DNA of 11,807 nucleotides from an uncultured Clostridia bacterium (GTDB taxonomy: Bacteria > Bacillota > Clostridia > Lachnospirales > CAG-274). Below the pieces are notes generated by a model. It was given only the letters and a program-made list of their open reading frames with translations. It ran no database searches and was not told the DNA's origin. Both the position numbers and the translations under genes were made by a program. Position 1 is the first letter of the stretch, and each line of letters begins with the position of its first letter. Where the stretch lies: positions 1-11,807 of the forward strand of contig CANQBT010000063.1 in NCBI GenBank assembly GCA_947589405.1, read 5' to 3'. This document shows positions 1 through 5,867 of the stretch, piece after piece.

Positions 1-776
1 ACCCCTCCCTGTCTTGACGCAGACTTACCGGCAGGATTGTCAAAGAAAATATTGGCATTACTTTCGACAGAGGACGAATCAGTAAGAGCATTTCTTGGCT
101 CTATAAGAGGATATTCATATACGTCCTCCTGCCATCTTGGTATAAACACATTGCCGTTGAATATACTAAAGCCGTTCTGCACACTTGAAATATAGTATAT
201 AGGCTGATCCTCCTGGCTGAATCGGGAGGTTTCCTCAAAGCAAAGCTCTATTATATTGCTTTTCTTAAGCAGAAGAGATGAATATGTGTCGTCCTGAGAA
301 TTGAAAAATATGACCGTCATTTCGGAACCGTCCGCACGAGGTGATATTATTATAGTGTCATATGCCGTTATTTTATCGGCATTATCTCCGTCTGCGCTGA
401 ATATTCCGGGAATATCGCTTCCCGAAAAAAGACAGTTGTATTCATATATTACGCATCTGCTCTGAAGAATGCTGTTCCAGCTTATTCCCTCTCCCGATGT
501 AAGGGTCCCCTTTTCCACAGCAGCGGCTACGGCTCTGTCAAATACCTGCTTGTATTCACTTTCGTATACGCCGTCCGCCTTGCAGACCACCTTGTTATCT
601 CCAAGATTTATTATTATTCTGTCAAGTATATAGGGAGTATTTTTGACAGATTTATTCTCCGAAAAGAACGAAAAAAAGTTATGGTCTGAAAATTCTCCAA
701 ACCATAACTCACCTGTCTGATAAATAGCTAAAACCATCAAAAGAGCAATTATAAAATTTCTTCCGAAGTTTTTCAT
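1..776 (-). CDS. YycH-like membrane-anchored extracytoplasmic protein (3' end outside window)
   Basis: The frame stays open from an ATG at 776-774 to the left edge, giving about 258 residues with the C-terminus missing. The start is supported by AAAGGA at 785-790, eight bases upstream. Residues 1-5 are short and basic, residues about 6-20 form one hydrophobic membrane segment (FIIALLMVLAIY), and the rest is polar and probably outside the cell. The opening, with LAIYQTGELWF and SDHNFF just after the membrane segment, reminds me of clostridial YycH, the membrane regulator of the WalK/YycG sensor kinase. That assignment is from memory and is tentative. The gene lies 21 bp behind the exported protein at 798-1250 and is probably co-transcribed with it. 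The WalR-like repeats in the shared promoter fit a wall-homeostasis role. It could instead be an unrelated single-pass membrane protein. Confidence 0.6.
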   Translation of the reverse strand, partial: MKNFGRNFIIALLMVLAIYQTGELWFGEFSDHNFFSFFSENKSVKNTPYILDRIIINLGDNKVVCKADGVYESEYKQVFDRAVAAAVEKGTLTSGEGISWNSILQSRCVIYEYNCLFSGSDIPGIFSADGDNADKITAYDTIIISPRADGSEMTVIFFNSQDDTYSSLLLKKSNIIELCFEETSRFSQEDQPIYYISSVQNGFSIFNGNVFIPRWQEDVYEYPLIEPRNALTDSSSVESNANIFFDNPAGKSASRQGG

Positions 777-797
777 ATGCCTATTCCTTTGCCATAA

Positions 798-1250
798 TTA
801 CCAATTGCTGCGGCCCGGTACGGCGATACTCTGAGAAAGAGTATTCTTGAGCACCTTGTTTTTCCTTACAATAGTGGTTCTTACTTCTGAGCTTTTGCTG
901 TCCTTACGAGCTGCCACAACAACATAGTTGCTTCCCTCCTTAAGGGCAACGTTTTGACTGTATATGCCGGTAGAACCAACTACTATGTTATAATTTCTTA
1001 TAAGTCTGTAGCTGACATTGCCGTTTACGTTAACGGGTTCAAATATGTTTATGGCTATCTGAGCGCCGGGCTCAGCTGTGCCTGATATGACCTTATTTGA
1101 ATCAAAAGTAATTTCCAAAGATTTAGAAGTATCTATTCCTCCCGTAATTTTGAAATTATTTACAGGAGCGGCATTTGCCGCTGTAGGAAATGCCATAAAG
1201 CAGGATATAACAGCAATTAATGAAATTAATGTAATTATTATTTTTTTCAT
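798..1250 (-). CDS. Small exported protein with one bacterial Ig-like domain
   Basis: A 150-residue protein whose ATG at 1250-1248 is preceded by AAGGAGG at 1259-1265. Residues 1-27 form a signal peptide: MKK, a hydrophobic core, then an AxA-type site (ANA) before residue 28. The stretch VISC at residues 14-17 loosely fits a lipobox, so lipid anchoring cannot be excluded, although the AxA site looks better. Residues about 33-130 alternate in a beta-like way with SGTAEPGAQIAI, YSQNVAL and GSNYVVVAA. This matches the small Ig-like or glucodextranase-B-like folds found in surface proteins of Gram-positives. No catalytic residues are apparent, so a structural or adaptor role at the cell surface is likely. 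It is the first gene of the operon with the YycH-like gene. Confidence 0.75.
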   Translation of the reverse strand: MKKIIITLISLIAVISCFMAFPTAANAAPVNNFKITGGIDTSKSLEITFDSNKVISGTAEPGAQIAINIFEPVNVNGNVSYRLIRNYNIVVGSTGIYSQNVALKEGSNYVVVAARKDSKSSEVRTTIVRKNKVLKNTLSQSIAVPGRSNW

Positions 1251-1383
1251 AAAGCCATCCTCCTTATTAAAGCCGTCTGCTTTTATAGCTAGGGCAACTA
1301 TTATATCGGAAAGAGAAAAAAATCTCTTTGCCGATACAATAATTGAAACCTCTACACTATGGCATATTTTATATGCTGATTTT

Positions 1384-1427
1384 ATTATACACTATTAATG
1401 TTACAGAATGGTTACAGGAGCGTTACT
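1384..1427 (-). promoter_or_regulatory. Promoter with 11-bp-spaced WalR/PhoP-type direct repeats
   Basis: A TATAAT -10 element lies on the minus strand at 1389-1384 with no good -35. In its place are three copies of GTTAC (plus strand at 1400, 1411 and 1422) at exact 11-bp intervals. Read on the transcribed strand, 1416-1400 is TGTAAC-N5-TGTAAC, a perfect match to the published WalR/YycF consensus TGTWAH-N5-TGTWAH. The box ends 10 bp upstream of the -10, a typical position for an OmpR-family activator. On the opposite strand the same repeats resemble Bacillus PhoP boxes, so the regulator within the family is not certain. Confidence 0.6.
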
Positions 1428-1430
1428 TTT

Positions 1431-1782
1431 CAATTAATTTTCCACAAATTCCACAATCGGTTAAAAAATATGCTGAAATAATCCACCTTTTCCGAAAAAA
1501 TAGGTTTTTGGTTTGTGGCTTAGTCATGATCACCGACCCGGCTCCAATATAAATTTTTCGTTTTCAAAAAATTTTAAATCATATTGCTCATTTTATGATA
1601 TAATTAAAGTAATATTATATATGGTTTATGACTAATAATTATTGAATTTTTGCTCTTAAAAAGTGTATAATAACTGTAATTAGTAGTTAATATCGCATAT
1701 TGTTATTTGTAAAAATTTTGTTAATTTATTACTATTAGTATAGGGAGGAGTTTTTAGTACAGCTGCAGAGGAGTGTTGCCAT
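1431..1782. other. Non-coding AT-rich region between divergent operons
   Basis: No gene is supported here. Contents are TTTTCCACA at 1439-1447, one mismatch from a DnaA box; an extended -10 (TGATATAAT, 1596-1604, plus strand) without a clear -35; the promoter at 1642-1671; and two purine-rich SD-like stretches, GGGAGGAG at 1743-1750 and AGAGGAG at 1767-1773. Only the second SD is correctly placed for the regulator starting at 1783. The roughly 105-base leader shows no riboswitch fold that I recognise. Confidence 0.6.
1642..1671 (+). promoter_or_regulatory. Promoter of the XRE regulator
   Basis: TTGAAT at 1642-1647 and a perfect TATAAT at 1666-1671 are separated by 18 bp. Transcription would start near 1678 and leave a leader of about 105 bases before the ATG at 1783. 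Confidence 0.6.
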
Positions 1783-2109
1783 ATGTCAGTCACAGCACAA
1801 AAATTAGGAAACAGAATACGCAACTTGAGAACCGATGAAAAAATCAGTCAGGAGGAGCTGGCATTCAAGGCCTGTATCAGCACTACCTATCTGGGACAGA
1901 TAGAGCGTGCCGAAAAATCCCCTACAGTAGAAACACTTGATAAAATTGCAAAAGCATTTAATATGTCAATTTACGAGCTGTTTTTATTTGACGAGGGCAA
2001 GACCTGTGAAATCAGTAAAATAACCGCACAGCTTTCTTCCTTATCAAAAGAGGAGCTTTCAGAGCTGCTTAAGGTAATTAAAAATATCAAATCCTTCAAG
2101 AATGCGTAA
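1783..2109 (+). CDS. XRE-family helix-turn-helix transcriptional regulator
   Basis: A 108-residue protein that starts at ATG 1783 with AGAGGAG nine bases upstream. Residues 6-68 form a typical Cro/C1-type (HTH_3) DNA-binding domain: LGNRIRNLR (helix 1), SQEELA (helix 2), STTYLGQIERAEKSP (recognition helix and turn), then LDKIAKAFNMSIYELF. The last 40 residues are charged and helical, probably a dimerisation tail, with no sensor domain or peptidase motif. It is transcribed alone with its own promoter and a strong terminator, so its targets cannot be read from the neighbours. No matching operator dyad is obvious at its own promoter. Confidence 0.85.
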   Translation: MSVTAQKLGNRIRNLRTDEKISQEELAFKACISTTYLGQIERAEKSPTVETLDKIAKAFNMSIYELFLFDEGKTCEISKITAQLSSLSKEELSELLKVIKNIKSFKNA

Positions 2110-2145
2110 AATTACCTGTCGGTCTGATATAACTCTTGAGATCTT

Positions 2146-2189
2146 AAAGACATCTCTGATACGAACGTATCAGACGATGTCTTTTTTTT
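2146..2189 (+). terminator. Strong intrinsic terminator after the XRE regulator
   Basis: AAAGACATC (2146-2154) plus TCTGATACG (2155-2163) pair with CGTATCAGA (2166-2174) and GATGTCTTT (2176-2184), with one bulged C at 2175 and a run of eight Ts from 2182. The T-run touches the stop codon (2190-2188) of the convergent membrane gene, so the hairpin may also end that transcript. Confidence 0.9.
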
Positions 2190-2718
2190 AGCTGCCGTAT
2201 ACTGCCCTTAATATTTTGTCGTTAAAGGCATGTATGGAGTTTATGCTGACTGCCATATGATACATTCTATAAAGTAAAAATATACCCAGAGCAAAATATA
2301 CAGCTATCCATATGTAATCGTAAATATTTACATTCTCTATACCTGAATCATCGCAGTCCTTTACCCAAAAAGGCGTTATCATAACAACTGCTCCCGCAAG
2401 TATCTGCATATAAAAGGCAAGGCTTATGCTATCCGTCATAAAACGGTATATATGCAGTCTGCATCTTATATAACAGAGTATAATCATCCAAAGCTCTCCC
2501 AGCACAATATTGAACTTGTGCCTGAAAAAAAGCAATCCGTCCGTAAAGCTGTTCATAAACATTACAATAGGTATTATAAATATTAAATTACCCAAAAGCT
2601 CTCTGAGAGAAAGAGGGTAGTTATTTATAAAATATCCCCTTCTTGTTAAAGAAATAAAACAAAGAGGAAAGATCAAGACAGATGCGGTTATCGATGGTAT
2701 CGTTTTTCTATTAAGCAT
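2188..2718 (-). CDS. Polytopic membrane protein linked to the Ser/Thr kinase
   Basis: I do not recognise the family of this 176-residue, very hydrophobic protein. About five membrane segments are visible: residues 8-25, 41-60, 70-88, 97-119 and 133-155. There are no catalytic motifs, and the C-terminus is short and soluble. Its ATG at 2718 lies one base after the kinase stop codon (TAATATG), and the upstream sequence has only a weak SD (TAGAGAT). Translation is therefore probably coupled to the kinase. Because the kinase ends in three membrane helices, a physical partnership in the membrane is plausible, but this rests only on the gene arrangement. Confidence 0.65.
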   Translation of the reverse strand: MLNRKTIPSITASVLIFPLCFISLTRRGYFINNYPLSLRELLGNLIFIIPIVMFMNSFTDGLLFFRHKFNIVLGELWMIILCYIRCRLHIYRFMTDSISLAFYMQILAGAVVMITPFWVKDCDDSGIENVNIYDYIWIAVYFALGIFLLYRMYHMAVSINSIHAFNDKILRAVYGS

Positions 2719-2719
2719 A

Positions 2720-3769
2720 TTATAAAATCTCTAAAATCAATATATTTATTGTAAAATCAACAAAAGCAAAAAACCAACACATTAATCTTTTGAGCCTTTT
2801 ATCGGCTGAATGCATTATAATATCTATATAATTCATATAGTTTCCCGCCAGAAAAAAAGGAACCATTATATTCAGAACACATATATAAAAGCCTATAAAG
2901 GCAACTTCATATTCTCCGTATATAAGCGCTATCAACCCAATAGAAGCAAAGACGGAAGCGATCGTATATACCGCTATGGCAAGAACCTTTTCAAGCGTAT
3001 TACCTCTGAGGCCGGGAAGCTCTCCCAAAGAATACACGGCATTTCCCACAAGAGAATTGGCTTTTATAACGGCTCTTTTCAATTCCGCTGCCGACTGATA
3101 GCGTTTTTTTCTGTCCATTTCAATACAGCGATCTATTATGTAGCCTATTTTTCCGCCATATTTTTCAGAAAAAGGGAATTTTCCCGTAAGCATAACGTTC
3201 ATAAGCACACCGCAGGAATATATATCCGCCGTAGCGTCCGTCTGTGTAAATCCAAACTGCTCAGGCGCCGCATAGCCTGCCGTTCCCAATATACTGGTAT
3301 CTCTTGTGCTTTCTTCATTTTTTATTCTGGATATGCCCATATCTATGACATATACCTTGTCTGAATTTGATATTATAATGTTTGATGGCGTAATATCTCT
3401 GTGTATTATCTTGTTTTTGTGAAGAAAATTAAGACAGCTGCACACCTGAACGATAATATCCTTTACCCTGTCGGGAAAAAGAGTCCCTTCGTCATTTAAT
3501 ATATCCTTAAGGCTCCTGCCCCTTATATATTCCTCTATTATGTAGTATTCGTTGTTGTATTCCAGGACCTCGTTGATATAAGGAGTGTTTACTGCATACA
3601 CACCTTCAATTTTTCTGTACACATCTGCCGCTCTTTCGGATACCTGTTTTTTTACCCAAAGGCTTCCGTCCTTTACATTTTGCGTAAGATATACATTTCC
3701 CTTTTCATCGAGCTTTTCAATATCCTTGTATTTAATTAACTCATAATGGGCTTCATTTGAGGTCAGCAT
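2720..3769 (-). CDS. Hanks-type Ser/Thr protein kinase with C-terminal membrane helices
   Basis: A 349-residue protein whose ATG is preceded by GGGAGGA at 3774-3780. Residues about 10-235 form a eukaryotic-like kinase domain: Lys40/Lys41 (WVKKQV) at the ATP-Lys position, HRDITPSN at 123-130 (catalytic Asp125, Asn130), DMG at 143-145 in place of DFG, GTAGYAAPE at 162-170, and DIYSCG at 182-187. The catalytic residues are present, so it should be active. The glycine-rich loop is degenerate, with no GxGxxG near residues 20-35. Three hydrophobic segments follow (about 261-283, 287-309, 329-349), so the kinase sits on the inner face of the membrane. There are no PASTA repeats, so it is not the PrkC/StkP cell-wall sensor. 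It forms a unit with the membrane protein downstream and the divergent HTH protein. The substrate is unknown. Confidence 0.9.
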   Translation of the reverse strand: MLTSNEAHYELIKYKDIEKLDEKGNVYLTQNVKDGSLWVKKQVSERAADVYRKIEGVYAVNTPYINEVLEYNNEYYIIEEYIRGRSLKDILNDEGTLFPDRVKDIIVQVCSCLNFLHKNKIIHRDITPSNIIISNSDKVYVIDMGISRIKNEESTRDTSILGTAGYAAPEQFGFTQTDATADIYSCGVLMNVMLTGKFPFSEKYGGKIGYIIDRCIEMDRKKRYQSAAELKRAVIKANSLVGNAVYSLGELPGLRGNTLEKVLAIAVYTIASVFASIGLIALIYGEYEVAFIGFYICVLNIMVPFFLAGNYMNYIDIIMHSADKRLKRLMCWFFAFVDFTINILILEIL

Positions 3770-3785
3770 AATTTCCTCCCAAAAG

Positions 3786-3814
3786 TTGCTTTTTTGTCAA
3801 AAATATTATATCAT
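3786..3814 (+). promoter_or_regulatory. Promoter of the divergent HTH gene
   Basis: TTGCTT at 3786-3791 and TATCAT at 3809-3814 have a 17-bp spacer. The start would be near 3821, just at the AGGAGGCGG ribosome binding site, so the leader is very short. It shares bases with the opposing kinase promoter. Confidence 0.5.
3805..3813 (-). promoter_or_regulatory. Extended -10 promoter of the kinase operon
   Basis: TGATATAAT reads on the minus strand from 3813 to 3805, a perfect extended -10 without a good -35. The start would be near 3798, about 28 bases before the kinase ATG. It overlaps the -10 of the divergent promoter. Confidence 0.55.
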
Positions 3815-3834
3815 AAATACAGGAGGCGGTAAAT

Positions 3835-4272
3835 ATGAATATTCAAAAAAATACCGATGAACTTTTAAAAATACTTGAAAACGGTGAAGAAATAGAAAAA
3901 TACGAAGAGGAAAACAAGGAAGAGCTTATAGACATGGATCTGGCTGAATATCTCGATTTTCTTCTCAAAAAATACAAGCTTACGAAAAACAACGCCATAA
4001 ACAATTCCGATCTGTCACAGATATACGGCTACCAGATATTTTCGGGAACAAAGAAAAATCCCTCCAGAAATAAAATAATACAGCTTATATTCGGTATGGG
4101 ACTGGATATAACAGACGCTCAAAGACTTATGAGGATCGCCGGAACAAATGAGCTCTACCCACGTGTAAGAAGAGACAGCATAATACTGTATGCCCTTAAT
4201 AAAAAAATGAGCCTTTCTCAATGCGATGAGCTTTTGTTTGAAATGAAAGAAAAGACCATACTAAATGCATAA
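3835..4272 (+). CDS. XRE-like HTH protein of the kinase-associated type
   Basis: A 145-residue soluble protein whose ATG at 3835 follows AGGAGGCGG. Residues 1-35 are acidic and helical. Residues about 36-105 form a divergent lambda-repressor-like domain: LAEYLDFLLKKYKLTK, then NNSDLSQIYGYQIFSG with KKNPSRNKIIQLIFGMGLD. The segment LYPRVRRDSIILYAL at 107-121 is a signature I recall from a family of small clostridial HTH proteins often found beside Ser/Thr kinases. It is transcribed divergently from the kinase 65 bp away. It could regulate the shared promoters or be a kinase substrate; Ser and Thr residues near the HTH are available, but nothing in the sequence decides this. The recognition helix is not a textbook match, so DNA binding is inferred. 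Confidence 0.75.
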   Translation: MNIQKNTDELLKILENGEEIEKYEEENKEELIDMDLAEYLDFLLKKYKLTKNNAINNSDLSQIYGYQIFSGTKKNPSRNKIIQLIFGMGLDITDAQRLMRIAGTNELYPRVRRDSIILYALNKKMSLSQCDELLFEMKEKTILNA

Positions 4273-4345
4273 AAAACCCAACTTTGACTAACTGAAAGAA
4301 ATATCTAAAAGCATTTTTTTCAACATGTTGATTTTATTGACATAA

Positions 4346-4371
4346 AAAAACACACCTCAGGGTGTGTTTTT
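4346..4371. terminator. Bidirectional terminator between the HTH gene and the tRNA operon
   Basis: AAAAACACACC (4346-4356), loop TCAG, GGTGTGTTTTT (4361-4371). A perfect 11-bp stem with A-runs and T-runs on both sides serves the plus-strand HTH gene and the minus-strand tRNA operon. Confidence 0.85.
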
Positions 4372-4383
4372 CAATATCATATA

Positions 4384-4455
4384 AGGCGACACCCGGATTT
4401 GAACCGGGGATCGAGGAGTTGCAGTCCTATGCCTTAGCCACTTGGCTATGTCGCC
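4384..4455 (-). tRNA. tRNA-Cys (anticodon GCA)
   Basis: The 72-base minus-strand cloverleaf has acceptor GGCGACA (4455-4449) pairing with TGTCGCC (4391-4385), T-arm CCCGG-TTCAAAT-CCGGG, and anticodon loop CTGCAAC giving GCA. The discriminator base is U, the identity element expected for Cys. CCA is not encoded. The outermost anticodon-stem pair (27-43) is a U/C mismatch. It is the last gene of the tRNA operon. Confidence 0.95.
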
Positions 4456-4459
4456 AAAA

Positions 4460-4531
4460 TGACCCGTAGGGGAATCGAACCCCTGTTTTAGCCGTGAGAG
4501 GGCCACGTCTTAGCCTCTTGACCAACGGGCC
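4460..4531 (-). tRNA. tRNA-Glu (anticodon CTC)
   Basis: The 72-base minus-strand cloverleaf has acceptor GGCCCGT (4531-4525) with ACGGGTC (4467-4461), anticodon stem TGGCC/GGCTA, loop CTCTCAC giving CTC, and T-arm AGGGG-TTCGATT-CCCCT. CCA is not encoded. The CTC isoacceptor reads only GAG; the more general TTC species must be encoded elsewhere. Confidence 0.95.
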
Positions 4532-4537
4532 ATAAAG

Positions 4538-4609
4538 CTCCCCGAGTAGGATTCGAACCTACGACCTATCGGTTAACAGCCGAGTGCTCTACCGCTGAGC
4601 TATCGAGGA
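4538..4609 (-). tRNA. tRNA-Asn (anticodon GTT)
   Basis: The 72-base minus-strand cloverleaf has acceptor TCCTCGA (4609-4603) with TCGGGGA (4545-4539), anticodon loop CTGTTAA giving GTT, T-arm GTAGG-TTCGAAT-CCTAC, and a G discriminator as expected for Asn. CCA is not encoded. It is the promoter-proximal gene of the operon, only six bases from tRNA-Glu. Confidence 0.95.
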
Positions 4610-4633
4610 ATATTGATGTTATCAACAAATACA

Positions 4634-4662
4634 ATGATAACACAGTTATTATGCTATGTCAA
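4634..4662 (-). promoter_or_regulatory. Strong promoter of the tRNA operon
   Basis: On the minus strand a perfect TTGACA (4662-4657), a 17-bp spacer and TATCAT (4639-4634) with an upstream TGT extension. The start would be near 4627, about 18 bases before tRNA-Asn. TGTTATCA (4617-4624) and TGATAACA (4635-4642) form a perfect inverted repeat across the -10 and start. The 115 bases further upstream (4663-4777) hold no gene that I can support. Confidence 0.85.
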
Positions 4663-4777
4663 GATTTTTTTTGCAAAACAGCTTGTTTATCCCATAAAAA
4701 GAAAGCTGTGTCGAATTTTTGTCTATTGCTGTTTTATTGGCTTATTTTTGTATGGGGTAATTTTTGGGTATGTGAGT

Positions 4778-5064
4778 ATCGACCCTTCAGTCAGCTTACG
4801 CTGACACCTTCATTGCACAGAAGAAATATCTGACAGCCGTAGGCTGGCTTTGCCGTAGGCAAAGTGCTGAACCTTCTCTGAAGGGACGCCTTAGGTTTAT
4901 GTTCTTCAAACGCTTTTATAATGTTGAAAAGCTAGTATTCATAACTAACTAAAAAAAATAAGGGGACCATCAACCTAGGCTCCCCTTGGAGCCAGGGGAG
5001 CTGTCAGCCCAACCAAGAATTACAAGTTATGAACGGATTTGCATGGGCTGACTGAAGGGTCGAT
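4778..5064. repeat. MITE-like hairpin-rich repeat with 18-bp terminal inverted repeats
   Basis: The ends at 4778-4795 and 5047-5064 are perfect inverted repeats over 18 bp (ATCGACCCTTCAGTCAGC). Internal hairpins are GTCAGC/GCTGAC (4790-4805), CAGCC-gta-GGCTG (4834-4846), CTTTGCC-gta-GGCAAAG (4848-4864), and GCTCCCCT/AGGGGAGC (4979-5001). A 9-bp pair TTCATAACT/AGTTATGAA lies at 4938-4946 and 5025-5033. CTGAAGGGACG at 4879-4889 is a third, slightly changed TIR copy, which suggests a nested 110-bp unit at 4780-4889. No ORF of note is present, so mobilisation would need a transposase in trans. The CCCTTCAGTCAGC and GGCTCCCCT cores resemble a repeat I have seen in gut Clostridia. No target-site duplication is certain. 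Confidence 0.75.
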
Positions 5065-5068
5065 TAGC

Positions 5069-5108
5069 AAAAAACCGCCGCATTGAGATCCTTATATCTC
5101 AATGCGGC
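5069..5108 (-). terminator. Terminator of efp
   Basis: GCCGCATTGAGAT (5077-5089) pairs perfectly with ATCTCAATGCGGC (5096-5108) around a six-base loop. Read on the minus strand, the stem is followed by GG and a run of six Ts (5074-5069). Confidence 0.9.
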
Positions 5109-5121
5109 AGTCTTAATATCA

Positions 5122-5685
5122 TCAGTTATTTACTCTGCCTAAATATTCGCCTGTTCTTGTGTCTATCTTTATTATCTCACCCTCATTTATAAAGAGAGGA
5201 ACATTGACATTGGCGCCTGTTTCTAAAGTAGCGGGCTTAGTAGCGCCTGTAGCTGTATCTCCCTTCACGCCGGGCTCTGTAGCGGCAACGGCAAGCTCCA
5301 CTATTGTAGGGGGCTCTATACCGAATACCTTGCCCTGATAGCTGAGTACCTTAACGATTTCGTTTTCCTTAACGTACTTAAGAGTATCGCCTACATCGCT
5401 TGCTGGAAGAGCTATCTGGTCATAAGTCTCAACATCCATAAAATTATAAAGGTCGCCGTCTGCGTAAAGATAAGTCATATCCTTTCTGTCAATATGCGCC
5501 TTAGGCATCTTTTCAGTAGGTCTGAAAGTCTTTTCAACTACAGCGCCTGATACCAGGTTCTTTAATTTAGTTCTTACAAAGGCAGCGCCCTTGCCGGGCT
5601 TAACATGCTGAAATTCAATTATCTGATAAATATTGCCTTCATATTCCATTGTAACACCGTTTCTGAATTCACCGGCAGAAATCAT
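5122..5685 (-). CDS. efp: Translation elongation factor P
   Basis: EF-P binds between the P and E sites of the ribosome and relieves stalling at polyproline stretches. The 187-residue length is typical of the family. Three beta-barrel domains are apparent: a KOW-like N-domain (1-65), an OB domain (66-127) and a C-terminal OB domain ending in GEYLGRVNN. The loop HVKPGKGAAF at 27-36 places Lys32 at the tip, the residue that is modified in many bacteria; no modification enzyme lies in this window. The start is supported by AAGGAGGAA at 5691-5699. It has its own terminator and probably its own promoter, downstream of murC on the same strand. The linker at about 136-155, rich in Thr, Ala and Gly, is slightly unusual. 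Confidence 0.97.
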   Translation of the reverse strand: MISAGEFRNGVTMEYEGNIYQIIEFQHVKPGKGAAFVRTKLKNLVSGAVVEKTFRPTEKMPKAHIDRKDMTYLYADGDLYNFMDVETYDQIALPASDVGDTLKYVKENEIVKVLSYQGKVFGIEPPTIVELAVAATEPGVKGDTATGATKPATLETGANVNVPLFINEGEIIKIDTRTGEYLGRVNN

Positions 5686-5709
5686 AATTCTTCCTCCTTG
5701 TAAAACATA

Positions 5710-5738
5710 TATATACTATAATAACCTATAAAGCTCAA
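5710..5738 (-). promoter_or_regulatory. Probable efp promoter
   Basis: TTGAGC (5738-5733) and TATATA (5715-5710) with a 17-bp spacer on the minus strand. The start would lie just upstream of the ribosome binding site. The region is AT-rich, so the exact -10 is uncertain. Confidence 0.4.
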
Positions 5739-5797
5739 AAAAGCAATAATTTTTTTGATATAGTAAAAATTTATTTTTTTTGCTGAATTTAAAATTT

Positions 5798-5864
5798 TGT
5801 GGATAATTTTTTATTTTTGCACATCGAACAAAGTTTTATTTGTGGAAAACCGGGATAACTTTGT
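5798..5864. other. DnaA-box-like 9-mers and inverted repeat between murC and efp
   Basis: On the minus strand, TTATCCACA at 5806-5798 is a perfect DnaA box, and TTTTCCACA at 5849-5841 has one mismatch. ACAAAGTT (5828-5835) and AACTTTGT (5857-5864) form an 8-bp inverted repeat with no T-run behind it in the murC direction. I see no intrinsic terminator after murC, so read-through into efp is possible. Two boxes alone do not make an origin. Confidence 0.4.
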
Positions 5865-5867
5865 GCA

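Noticed and set aside
1343..1552. 69-residue plus-strand frame in the intergenic region
   Set aside because: It has no ribosome binding site, overlaps the minus-strand promoter and its repeats, and has no recognisable composition or motif.
1672..1782. Riboswitch or attenuator in the leader of the XRE regulator
   Set aside because: The leader is long enough, but I see no conserved aptamer motif and no terminator hairpin before the start codon.
2810..3364. 184-residue plus-strand frame inside the kinase gene
   Set aside because: It is the antisense of a well-supported kinase and is rich in Arg, Tyr and Ile as expected for a shadow frame.
4678..4709. Inverted repeat ACAGCTT/AAGCTGT with an 18-base spacer
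   Set aside because: It is only 7 bp, has a long spacer and no T-run, so it is compatible with chance in AT-rich DNA.
4613..4833. Two overlapping short plus-strand frames across the tRNA promoter and repeat
   Set aside because: They lack ribosome binding sites, cover the tRNA promoter and run into the hairpin-rich repeat.
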